NCBI GenBank assembly: GCA_009911175.1
Contig: QXWX01000036.1
Location: 1 to 64,000 of the forward strand
DNA from: Lachnospiraceae bacterium
Lineage (GTDB): Bacteria > Bacillota_A > Clostridia > Lachnospirales > Lachnospiraceae
Direction of reading: 5' to 3'
DNA: 64,000 nucleotides
Both the position numbers and the translations under genes were made by a program. The notes beneath the pieces were generated by a model that did not search any database, had not been told where the DNA came from, and saw nothing but the letters and a program-made list of their open reading frames with translations. Shown piece by piece: positions 17,788 to 25,809 of the stretch. Position 1 is the first letter of the stretch, and the number at the start of each line of letters is the position of its first letter.

Positions 17788-19296
17788 ATGATGAGCAGAT
17801 TATTTAAGGAGTTCAGACAGTATTTATCAAAAATGCAGCAATATGACCATGTGACAAACCTGCTGTATTGGGATATGAGGACGAAGGCGCCGAAGCTGGG
17901 ACAGGCCGCGCACATTGAGGCGCTGACACATTTTTCGGCAGAGAGCTTCGCACTGTCCACGTCCGGGGAGCTGGGAGAGATGCTGGACAAGCTGGCAGAG
18001 CCCGGGGAATACGATGCTCTGGACGACACTTGGAAGTTCATCGTTGGCCGTATGAAACGGGATTTTGACCGGAACCGTCGGATTCCGGCGGACGTGTACG
18101 AGGCGTTTGTCCGGGCCCAGGCGGAATCCGGGACGGCCTGGGAGGAGGCAAAGCGGTCTTCGGATTTTTCCATCTATGCTCCCCATCTGAAGAAAATGAT
18201 CGACATGCGCAGGGAGATCACGGGCTATACCGACCCGGGCAAAGAACTGTACGACGCCATGCTGGATGAATTTGAGGAAGGCATGGATTCCGCCACCATC
18301 GACCGGCTGTTCCAAGACCTGAAGCAGGAACTGATCCCGCTGGTTCAGAAGATTGCCGCAAAAAACCAGCCGGAGGACCCGAGATTTCATGTGTACTCCG
18401 ACCCGGACGCCCAGAAAAAGGTACAGTGGATGCTGTTGGATTATATCGGATTCCGCAGGGACGCCGGGGCCGTGGACGAGACGGAGCATCCCTTTACTAC
18501 CAGCTTTTCCTCAAAGGACGTGCGGGTGACCAACCATTACTATGAGCACGATCCGCTGTCCGCCATCTTTTCCGCGATCCATGAGGGCGGCCACGCGATC
18601 TTTGACCAGAACGTCAATCCCGAATACGACAAGACGGTAGCGGGAAGCTGCAATTATATGGGAATCCACGAGAGCCAGTCCCGATTTTATGAAAATATCC
18701 TGGGCCGGAATAAAAACTTCTGGCTTCCCATTTATGACAGGCTGGGAGAGCTGCTTCCCCAATTCCGGGAGATTTCTCTGGATGATTTTTACCGTGAGAT
18801 CAACCATGTAAAAAACAGCTTTATTCGTATTGAAGCCGATGAGCTGACCTACTGCTTCCATATTATACTGCGCTATGAGATGGAGCAGGCCATCTTCCGT
18901 GACCAGGTTCCGGTGGAGGAGCTTCCGGCGCTCTGGAATCAGAAAATGAAGGAATATCTGCAGATCACCCCTGAAAATGACAGCCAGGGGATTCTTCAGG
19001 ACGTGCACTGGTCGGACGCATCCTTCGGATATTTTCCGTCCTACCTTCTGGGGAGCATTTACGACGGAATGTACCTGGATACGATTGAGCAGGAGCTTGG
19101 GTCTGTGGATGAACTGCTGGCAGCAGGAAAAATTTCCGAGATCACAAAGTGGCTCAACGAAAAGATTCATTGGTACGGAAACACGCGGAAACCGAAAGAA
19201 GTCATCCAGGCAGTCTGCGGCAGGGAGGTGTCGGCAGAACCGCTGATCCGGCATTTTAAAAAGAAATATGGAGAACTCTACGGGCTGACGGATTAG
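17788..19296 (+). CDS. M32 family carboxypeptidase (Taq type)
   Basis: A 502-residue zinc metallocarboxypeptidase acting in the cytoplasm on peptide C-termini. It begins MMSRLFKEFRQYLSKMQQYD. The metal site HEGGH spans residues 265-269 (IHEGGHAIFDQN), with the third ligand in GIHESQSRFYEN downstream. IRIEADELTYCFHIILRYEME and HWSDASFGYFPSYLLGSIYD are family hallmarks. AAAGGATG is the ribosome site; the second ATG at 17791 is equally possible. A terminator hairpin follows. Confidence 0.93.
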   Translation: MMSRLFKEFRQYLSKMQQYDHVTNLLYWDMRTKAPKLGQAAHIEALTHFSAESFALSTSGELGEMLDKLAEPGEYDALDDTWKFIVGRMKRDFDRNRRIPADVYEAFVRAQAESGTAWEEAKRSSDFSIYAPHLKKMIDMRREITGYTDPGKELYDAMLDEFEEGMDSATIDRLFQDLKQELIPLVQKIAAKNQPEDPRFHVYSDPDAQKKVQWMLLDYIGFRRDAGAVDETEHPFTTSFSSKDVRVTNHYYEHDPLSAIFSAIHEGGHAIFDQNVNPEYDKTVAGSCNYMGIHESQSRFYENILGRNKNFWLPIYDRLGELLPQFREISLDDFYREINHVKNSFIRIEADELTYCFHIILRYEMEQAIFRDQVPVEELPALWNQKMKEYLQITPENDSQGILQDVHWSDASFGYFPSYLLGSIYDGMYLDTIEQELGSVDELLAAGKISEITKWLNEKIHWYGNTRKPKEVIQAVCGREVSAEPLIRHFKKKYGELYGLTD

Positions 19297-19409
19297 AATG
19301 GGCAGAGGAAAAGGGGCCGCGGCAGGGTGTGTAACTGCCGAAAGGTCCGCAAAGTGTCAGCGGTACTTGTCCGGAAATGCCTGAAACCCAACGTAGGTAA
19401 AGTCAAAGA

Positions 19410-19447
19410 CCCCGCAGCCGGCTGTGATTGATCAGCTCGCTGCGGGG
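19410..19447. terminator. Bidirectional terminator hairpin
   Basis: CCCCGCAGC (19410-19418) pairs with GCTGCGGGG (19439-19447) between the convergent carboxypeptidase and nuclease genes. Confidence 0.75.
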
Positions 19448-19461
19448 CATATAATCCGTTT

Positions 19462-20459
19462 TTATGGGGTCAGTACAATATGGTGTTGATCCAGTATTTC
19501 TTTCAGCCGTACAAGTTCGGCTTCATTCTTTGCGCGTTCGGCTTCTTTTTCTGCAAGTTCGGCTTCTTTTCTTGCAAGAGCGTCAAGCGCGTTCTCCTTT
19601 TCGAGACGCATCTCTTCCAGCATCCCTTCCAGCTTGGCGCGAAGTCTCTTTTCACGCACACTGGGCAGTTGGTCATATAAGCTCGTCATTTGGTGTACCT
19701 CCTTTCGGAATTTGGAGTGCTTTTTATCCTTAAAAATCTTATCGGCAGCAAATCGGAAGAGATTGAGATAATCGCTGTACTCCTGCCGCGTCAGATTTCC
19801 CTGTTCCAGTTCCTTTTGTAATATAACTATAGCTTCATTTACCAGGTCTGTCAATTCCTTTTCGGTCAGCGGATTCTTTCGGTTCGGTTCAGCTTGGGAC
19901 GCAGCCGAAGCAGAACGTAAGGGATAAAGATCAGCAGATGTTTGTCACAGATTTCCTGCATGGAATAAGACTGAATCCTGACGGTAGGAACCTGGTAGAT
20001 GTGTTGGCTGCCATCCTGGAAAATGATCCGGCACCGGAGGGTTTCCGGAAGCTCCCGGTTCTTTTCCGGATAAATCACTGCGGAACTCGGGAAGCGCATA
20101 ATGAACCCGCCTTCCTGTTCATCTTTGGAAGTCGAATGCTGCATTGCAAAATGTATGTCATATGTAATCATGCGTATGACCATATACTCATCATTGTGCA
20201 TCTGGCATTCCAGATGATAATAGTCGGTTCCGTTTACCAGAATCGCCGTATCGGAACGCCGGGAACTGGGCGGCGCGTCAGGGTCTTCAAGATAGGTGGA
20301 GGACACGGTAGAAAGCCGGATGACAGGCGTTCCTTTTGGATATTCCTTTCCATACACCTCTTTGAAGAGCGGAAACAACTGCTCCGGCATGACATCCACA
20401 ATCGTATTGAAGATCGCATCCCATAAATTTTTGTCTTCAGGTCTAAAGTTTTTTACCAT
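19462..20459 (-). pseudogene. Rpn/PD-(D/E)XK transposase-nuclease family gene, frameshifted
   Basis: Two consecutive minus-strand frames form one protein. The N-terminal 197 residues (20459-19866) hold the nuclease fold, with SDTAILVNG and YHLECQMHND giving the Asp and ExQ active-site pattern of this PD-(D/E)XK group. The C-terminal part (to 19462) continues LTDLVNEAIVILQKEL and ends in a coiled coil of EAELAEKEAERAK repeats. The shift coincides with a duplicated pentamer: two copies of TTCGG at 19878-19887 (CCGAA in the gene). Removing one copy restores LNRKNPLTEKELTDLVNEA. It could be a true knock-out or a reversible phase switch. Confidence 0.8.
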
Positions 20460-20648
20460 AAATAAAAATCCTTTCTTCTGTAAATATAGAAATCAATGGG
20501 CTGCAATTACTGTGAAATATGGCGAGACGCCAGAATTGCCGGACAGCCAGAAAAGCACGATCCGATTTGTATTCACCTGTTCAGTATAGCAGACAAGGCT
20601 GTGAATGTAAATGCTTTTTGGGATTATAATGTTACTGTGAATAGTAAC

Positions 20649-20797
20649 AGTTACTGTTCACGGTGCCTTGCACCATGCTGCAAGGCATCCGGCCGGTAAA
20701 ATAGCGGTTGCATGCATCCAGCCCCTCGCCGTCAGGCGACTTTTTAATGGGCTGGATGCGTTACAGTTCGCGGCCGGTTGGGCCGTGAACTGTAACT
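20649..20797. repeat. Palindromic repeat with terminal inverted repeats (family 2)
   Basis: AGTTACTGTTCACGG (20649-20663) and CCGTGAACTGTAACT (20783-20797) are near-perfect terminal inverted repeats, directly flanked on both sides by AGTAAC (20643-20648 and 20798-20803). Inside are the hairpins GCATCCAGCCC/GGGCTGGATGC and TCGCC/GGCGA. This is a MITE-like layout with no coding capacity. Related pieces are at about 11078, 16655, 23812-23960 and 62137. It fills most of the 465-base gap before the GntR gene. Confidence 0.7.
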
Positions 20798-20832
20798 AGT
20801 AACATTATATTTTTGGTATTGATGCTATTCAC

Positions 20833-20868
20833 TTGACAGCTATATTCTTATACTGCTATACTGTATAA
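20833..20868 (+). promoter_or_regulatory. Promoter and likely operator of GntR-ABC operon
   Basis: TTGACA (20833-20838) and TATACT (20857-20862), spacer 18. The dyad TTATAC-N9-GTATAA (20848-20868) overlaps the -10 box and is a reasonable site for the GntR-type regulator encoded 57 bases downstream. Confidence 0.6.
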
Positions 20869-20924
20869 CATAAGTATAACACTATAACGATGCGGGAATA
20901 TACAGAAGGAGGCGATCACAGCTC

Positions 20925-21293
20925 ATGGAATTTGATAACGAAAAGCCGATTTATATCCAGATTGCCTCCCTTTTGAAGGAACAGATCGCCAGCGGCCGGC
21001 GAAGGGCCGGGGATAAGCTGCCGTCCGTGCGGGAGGGCTCAGTTTTATTCGAAGTTTCCGCATTGACGATGCAGCGGGTGATGCAGCAATTGGAATCCGA
21101 AGGAATCATCATTTCCAAAAAAGGAATCGGATATTTCATACGGGAGGAACATGCGGGCAGCCTGCAGGCAAGGCTGGCCAGAGAGAAAACAGGGGAATTT
21201 GTCCAGACAATGAAAAACTGCGGCCTGCCCCTGGAAGAGGTTCAACGCCTGATCGAAGCGGAATGGGAGGGGACGTCATATGAGAGATCATGA
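20925..21293 (+). CDS. GntR family (YtrA-type) regulator
   Basis: A 122-residue regulator: MEFDNEKPIYIQIASLLKEQ opens the winged helix, AGDKLPSVREGSVLFEVSALTMQRVMQQLE is the recognition region, then KKGIGYFI. It has a short C-terminal tail with no effector domain, as in YtrA-subfamily repressors that control ABC transporter operons. It overlaps the ATPase gene by 14 bases. The start is preceded by GGAGGCGATCACAGCTC. Confidence 0.88.
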   Translation: MEFDNEKPIYIQIASLLKEQIASGRRRAGDKLPSVREGSVLFEVSALTMQRVMQQLESEGIIISKKGIGYFIREEHAGSLQARLAREKTGEFVQTMKNCGLPLEEVQRLIEAEWEGTSYERS

Positions 21294-22059
21294 TTTTCTA
21301 TTTCAGGGAAGCAGTGAGTCCGGGCAGAACAGATCTGGATCTGACGGTCCTTTCGGGCAGGAACGCCTGCAGGACTGTGGGCGTCACAGGGAGCTTCTAA
21401 TAGAGCTGAAAGGCGTGAGCAAGTCATTGGATGAAAAATGCATTCTGCACCGCCTGAATGTGCAGATCCCGCGAAACCGCATCATCGGACTGGCAGGCAG
21501 AAACGGCAGTGGAAAAAGCACGCTCCTGAAATTGATGGCAGGAATCTGGAAGCCGGATGAGGGGAGAATTTTCCGTTATACAAAGAGGATCTCCTATCTG
21601 ATGCCCAGGGACATCTTTTACAGATGGATGCGTGTCAGGGATGCGGTACAGTTTTACCAATCCCACTATCAGAACTTTGCGTCCGAAAAAGCCTGCGGTT
21701 TGATTGAAAATATGGGTTTTGACAGGAAGACGCTGCTCAGGAAGCTGTCGGACGGACAGCGGGAACTTCTGATGCTGATCCTGGCGATCTGCGTGGAGTC
21801 TGAACTGTATCTGCTGGACGAACCGCTGACCGGGGCAGACGCGGCATTTAAAAGGGATGTCCGGCGGTTTTTGATGGAATATCTGCCCGAGGGTGCGTCA
21901 ATCGTCATGGCAACCCATCTGCTTCGTGACTTTGAGCAGCTATTCGATCAGATCCTTTTTCTGGATCATGGAAAAATTGTGGAGAAAGATACGGAGGAAC
22001 TCAGGGAAACCTGCGGAATGTCCGTGGAACAGTATTACCTGGAACGGTTTCGGAAATGA
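21280..22059 (+). CDS. ABC transporter ATP-binding protein
   Basis: A 259-residue ATPase with an unusual 45-residue hydrophilic N-terminal lead before the domain proper (ELKGVSKSLDEKC). Walker A is GRNGSGKST, the signature motif LSDGQREL, Walker B LYLLDEPLTG and the switch His is in MATHLLRDF. It resembles YtrB/BcrA-type ATPases of drug or peptide exporters. It is coded between the GntR regulator and a multi-span membrane protein that is probably its permease. Confidence 0.88.
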   Translation: MRDHDFLFQGSSESGQNRSGSDGPFGQERLQDCGRHRELLIELKGVSKSLDEKCILHRLNVQIPRNRIIGLAGRNGSGKSTLLKLMAGIWKPDEGRIFRYTKRISYLMPRDIFYRWMRVRDAVQFYQSHYQNFASEKACGLIENMGFDRKTLLRKLSDGQRELLMLILAICVESELYLLDEPLTGADAAFKRDVRRFLMEYLPEGASIVMATHLLRDFEQLFDQILFLDHGKIVEKDTEELRETCGMSVEQYYLERFRK

Positions 22060-22144
22060 ACAGAAATATTTGGAAAGTAAATCTGCATTTCGAAAAAATA
22101 GGAACTCCGTGTCTGTGTCAGAACAGGGCGGAGAAAGGAGGCAT

Positions 22145-22897
22145 ATGATGACCTGTGAACAAAGAGAATGGAGCATGGCAGAACAAATAAAGCGGGCATT
22201 GGGATGGGAGTCAAGGAAGCTTTTTTATAAGCTGTACATTCCAGCCGGTACATTCCTGGCGGTACTCCTGCTGATTGCGCTGCTCCCGGAGGCTGCCTGT
22301 GATCTCCTGCGGGCTCATGCTTTCTGGGCAATTGCGTTTGTCAACATGGGCCTTGTGGTCATACTGATTCTGGGATTGCTGCAGCCGATGGTTGTCCTCA
22401 TGACCCCTTATGAAGACCGGCTGCATCCAATGGAACGCTCAGGAGACTTATCGGAAAGCGCCAGGCTTCTGGCAAGGCTGCTGCTCAGCGTGTCGCTGAT
22501 GGCCGCAATGATCCTGGCCGGACAGCTGGCAAGTGCCCTGATGGAAAAGTTTGCAACCGAATCCATGCGCTGGTTCTACTTGAACGTGACACCGGGCTTT
22601 TGGAAAGTGCTGATCATCGGCGGCCTGGTGCAGCCCCTTACGTCTCTGTGGGTCTTTCTGCGCCGCTTGGGCAGGCACCAGGAATATCAATATGTAAGAT
22701 CCTATTTCCTGGGCCTGCTTTTGAGCGAGCTCATTCAGGCGGCTGCGGAACTGCAATTCCTGCATTTCGATCCGGAGAAAGTGCCGCCTGTGTGGATACT
22801 GGAAGGGGTGTGGTATCTGGTCATGCTGGGAAGCGCGGGACTGTTCTTCCGGCTCAGCCTGAATCTTTCCCGCGCCTTGTTTGATGAGGAAGCCTGA
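22145..22897 (+). CDS. Membrane protein, probable permease of the GntR-ABC operon
   Basis: A 250-residue protein with about six hydrophobic segments, e.g. TFLAVLLLIALLPEAA, FWAIAFVNMGLVVILILGLL and LVMLGSAGLFFRLSLNL. AAAGGAGG ends at 22141, so ATG 22145 or, with better spacing, ATG 22148 is the start; the much longer upstream open frame overlaps the ATPase gene and is not used. No named family was recognised. Position 85 bases after the ATPase suggests it is the transmembrane partner. Confidence 0.7.
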   Translation: MMTCEQREWSMAEQIKRALGWESRKLFYKLYIPAGTFLAVLLLIALLPEAACDLLRAHAFWAIAFVNMGLVVILILGLLQPMVVLMTPYEDRLHPMERSGDLSESARLLARLLLSVSLMAAMILAGQLASALMEKFATESMRWFYLNVTPGFWKVLIIGGLVQPLTSLWVFLRRLGRHQEYQYVRSYFLGLLLSELIQAAAELQFLHFDPEKVPPVWILEGVWYLVMLGSAGLFFRLSLNLSRALFDEEA

Positions 22898-22970
22898 GTA
22901 TTTCCAGCAAGAAAATGCTGGTACGGCTTCATAAATTTTCATGCCGTTTTCTTGCGCAGCCGCCCGTTTC

Positions 22971-23060
22971 CATGCGGAAATATGCCTATGTACCAGATTC
23001 AGCCCTTGCAGCAAGCTTTCATGCGGAAGCCTGTCTATGTATCAGGTTCAGCGCCTTAGT
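22971..23060 (-). repeat. Imperfect duplication of the thiT 3' end
   Basis: CATGCGGAA...CTATGTA.CAG.TTCAGC occurs twice, starting at 22971 and 23020 (offset 49 bases, about 75% alike by eye). The second copy holds the last codons of thiT (ALNLIHRQASA, stop). The first, just beyond the stop, would read GLNLVHRHISAW in the same sense. Confidence 0.55.
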
Positions 23061-23585
23061 GACAGGCGGCAGCGAGATGATGACCAGCGTCACGATCCCC
23101 TCCGTGCCCAGGTAGGTGCCCTGATACAGGGAAGAATACACCCACGGATTCATGCCTTCCGGCGCGTAGGCGGCAAAGAAAATCGCGCCGGACAGCGTGG
23201 AGAAGACAAACCGGCCCAGCACTCCGACCGTATATCCGATCTGAAGCCCATACTTCCGATTGCTGAAAAAGCCTGACAATCCCAGCGCGCCGAACGCAAA
23301 CGGATAATCAAAAAGCACCTGGGGGATCGAAAGTACATACGGATCAACGACAAATTGAAGGAGTCCGTATGCGACCCCGGTAATAATCCCATATTTTGCG
23401 CCGAACCAGTATCCGATCAGGCAGATAAACAGCATGGATAACAGTGTGACGGAGCCGCCCATCGGCATCTCCCATACTTTGATGTAGGAAGTGACCATCG
23501 CAAGAGCGATCCCCATTGCAGAAAAAACGAGTTTCCTGACGGCAGAAGACGTACTTCCGCCTGTGACAGAATGAATTTGTGACAT
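23019..23585 (-). CDS. thiT: Energy-coupling-factor thiamine transporter substrate protein
   Basis: The 188-residue S-component binds thiamine in the membrane and works with a shared ECF module (EcfA/A'/T, not in this window). About six membrane segments are visible. KLVFSAMGIALAMVTSYIKV with MPMGGSVTLLSMLFICLIGY matches the ThiT signature, and YGLLQFVVDP and YPFAFGALGLSGFF follow. A TPP riboswitch precedes it and GGAG lies 8 bases before the ATG. Thiamine-dependent repression is therefore expected. Confidence 0.9.
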   Translation of the reverse strand: MSQIHSVTGGSTSSAVRKLVFSAMGIALAMVTSYIKVWEMPMGGSVTLLSMLFICLIGYWFGAKYGIITGVAYGLLQFVVDPYVLSIPQVLFDYPFAFGALGLSGFFSNRKYGLQIGYTVGVLGRFVFSTLSGAIFFAAYAPEGMNPWVYSSLYQGTYLGTEGIVTLVIISLPPVTKALNLIHRQASA

Positions 23586-23599
23586 TATGAAATTCTCCT

Positions 23600-23712
23600 T
23601 TCCTTACGCCGGCATTACCCGGATCAAGTTAAAAGGGTTCGTATGAAAACACATACGTCTCAGCCGTTTTATAACCGTTCCGCAGATTCCCGCGGAAAAT
23701 ATCCCCGGAACA
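23600..23712 (-). promoter_or_regulatory. TPP (thiamine pyrophosphate) riboswitch
   Basis: On the minus strand the element reads CCGGGGATATT, GGCTGAGA, a GTATGTG/CATAC stem, GAACCC, then CTTGATCCGGGTAATGCCGGCGTAAGG. The last part closely matches the conserved CUGAGA and pyrophosphate-sensor helices of TPP riboswitches. It ends directly before the thiT ribosome site (AAAGGAG), suggesting translational control. Confidence 0.93.
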
Positions 23713-23741
23713 GTCTCACAGCGCCCCTGTGTACCTTCATA

Positions 23742-23770
23742 AGCATAAATCCGCCGGACGAAAAAGTCAA
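23742..23770 (-). promoter_or_regulatory. Promoter of the TPP riboswitch-thiT unit
   Basis: On the minus strand TTGACT (23770-23765) and TATGCT (23747-23742) are 17 bases apart, about 30 bases ahead of the riboswitch. Confidence 0.6.
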
Positions 23771-23811
23771 GTATTATTCTGCGGGAAAAAATCTCTACTG
23801 TCAATATGGGT

Positions 23812-23965
23812 TACTGTTCACACCCTGGCCGGGCGCTCACAGCAACGGCATCCAGCCCATTGAAAAGTCGCCTCCCGGCGAGGGGCTGGAATCCGGCCTC
23901 TTGCCGGGAGGCACCCGTCCAGTAAAATAGCGGCTGCAGGCATCCAGCCCCCCGCCGTCCGTTAT
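23812..23965. repeat. Family-2 palindromic repeat, second copy
   Basis: It opens with GTTACTGTTCACACCCTGG and contains GCATCCAGCCC/GGGCTGG hairpins. A stretch at 23921-23959 (AGTAAAATAGCGGCTGCAGG onward) is nearly identical to 20694-20733. It sits between thiT and the sensor kinase gene and carries no gene. Confidence 0.65.
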
Positions 23966-24077
23966 ATTTCTCTTGCCGGAATGACAGGGGAATGATATAC
24001 TTTGTGTGAATCAAAAGAAGGGCATGCCGGAAAGCGTAGGACAAATACACCCGAAGCAGTATTTTATGGGGGATATG

Positions 24078-25808
24078 ATGGATAGGAACAAAAATTTCCG
24101 ATTAAATTTTAAAATTTCCGCCCTGCTGGGCGCAGTCATTTTCTTGATCATTATCATATATCTGCTCATTTTCACGAATCATTACCAGAAATATGAATAT
24201 GAGATCATCGGGCAGGAAAATATCAACACTCTCCGCTCCATTGATTCATCATTAAGCACGATGGCCGCAAGCGCGGACAATTACTCGAAGATGATACTTG
24301 CCGACAGTGTGGTACAGCAGATGATGGAGACAGGGGACATACTGGATGACTTCAGCAAACAGCAGACGCTGATGAAACGGATCTATTCTGTCCTGCAGTT
24401 TTCTGAATTTATTGATATGATCTGGCTGACGGATCAGCAGGGGCAGAGATTGATCATCGGGGACAGTGCCAGTATCCATACTGACAGCGGAAGTGGATAC
24501 GAAGGAAAATATGAATGGCTGAGAAAACCCTATGGAGAACCGGAGCTGGTTGTGGAGAAGGGGGAAAATACGAACTCTCTGATGCTCATTCGTTCCTTCA
24601 ACAGCCTGGAGCAGTTTGCGAGTCTCGGACTTATCGGCGTACAGATCAATCAAGATAAAATAGACCATCTGATCTCAAATAGTATCGACTACGAGAACGA
24701 GCAGATCGCGATCCTGAATTTCGATAATGAGATCATCTACCGGGGCGGGACACAAGGGGCGGTCGGGGATGTGGTCAAAGCTGCGGAGGCGATCAGCCTG
24801 TCGGACCGGGAACTCATCAAAAAGGAGCATATAAACGGAAAAGACTATTATCTGCTGGGAGTCGTAAATCCGAAAAACGGTTGGAAAATCTTTCGCTATA
24901 CGCCGATTGTCAGAAATAAAGATATCAACACACTGGTCCGATTCAACATCCTGCTGATCCTGATCATCGGCCTGCTGATCTTTTGCGGCGCGGCTGCAAT
25001 TGCGCATATGCTGACAATCCCGATTCAGCAGCTTTTATGTTATATGAAGAATGTTGAAGGCGGGCAGTTGGAAAAGATTCAGGAGCAAACCCTGCTGCAG
25101 GAATTTAAGTCGCTGTTCCACGGCTATAACAGACTGGTGGATGAAATCAAACGGTTAATCCAGGAGACGATCGAACGGCAAAAACGGATCCGGATCGTAG
25201 AGATGAATGAAATCCAGGAACAGATGAAGCCGCACTTTTTATACAATGCGCTGGATTCTGTAGAAGCGCTTGCCATGCTGGGTGATACAGACAACGCCTG
25301 CAGGCTGATAGAAGCGTTGGGCGGTTTTTATAAAAAATGCGTAAGCGGCGGCCGGGAATATATTTCCATTGACAGCGAGATCCGTATGGTCCATGATTAC
25401 ATGGAAATTTTAAAAATCCGTTTCGGGGATTTGTTTCAGTTTGATATTGAGGTGGAGGATTCCTGCAGAAAATATGAGATTCCTAAGCTGACCATACAGC
25501 CCCTGGTAGAAAATTCATTCCAGCATGGAATCCGTCCGAACAAGACATCCGGATATATCCAGGTCTGCGTCAAAGAGGAAAGCGGGAAGCTGCATATCCT
25601 GGTCCGGGACAATGGGAAGGGAATCCCGGACGATATCGTCAGTGAACTGCAGAACCTAAAGGACTGTGGAGAAAAGAAGAGCCTTGGACTGCGGGGGACG
25701 ATCCAAAGACTGAAATTGATCTATGAAAATGCTTTTTCCTTTGAGATAAGAAATCAGGGGCTTTCAGAGATACATCTCTATTTAGATACGGATGTTTTGG
25801 GAGAATAG
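24078..25808 (+). CDS. YesM-type sensor histidine kinase
   Basis: Senses an extracellular signal, probably a sugar or sugar-binding protein, and phosphorylates the adjacent regulator. From MDRNKNFRLNFK: one membrane segment (about 15-37, ALLGAVIFLIIIIYLLIF), an extracellular sensor domain to about residue 285, a second segment (NILLILIIGLLIFCGAA), HAMP, then the His_kinase motif EQMKPHFLYNALDS with phosphoacceptor His near 386. The ATPase core has PLVENSFQHGI and DNGKGIP. GGGGGA precedes ATG 24078; ATG 24075 is also possible. It overlaps nothing and is two bases from the regulator gene. Confidence 0.9.
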   Translation: MDRNKNFRLNFKISALLGAVIFLIIIIYLLIFTNHYQKYEYEIIGQENINTLRSIDSSLSTMAASADNYSKMILADSVVQQMMETGDILDDFSKQQTLMKRIYSVLQFSEFIDMIWLTDQQGQRLIIGDSASIHTDSGSGYEGKYEWLRKPYGEPELVVEKGENTNSLMLIRSFNSLEQFASLGLIGVQINQDKIDHLISNSIDYENEQIAILNFDNEIIYRGGTQGAVGDVVKAAEAISLSDRELIKKEHINGKDYYLLGVVNPKNGWKIFRYTPIVRNKDINTLVRFNILLILIIGLLIFCGAAAIAHMLTIPIQQLLCYMKNVEGGQLEKIQEQTLLQEFKSLFHGYNRLVDEIKRLIQETIERQKRIRIVEMNEIQEQMKPHFLYNALDSVEALAMLGDTDNACRLIEALGGFYKKCVSGGREYISIDSEIRMVHDYMEILKIRFGDLFQFDIEVEDSCRKYEIPKLTIQPLVENSFQHGIRPNKTSGYIQVCVKEESGKLHILVRDNGKGIPDDIVSELQNLKDCGEKKSLGLRGTIQRLKLIYENAFSFEIRNQGLSEIHLYLDTDVLGE

Positions 25809-25809
25809 T

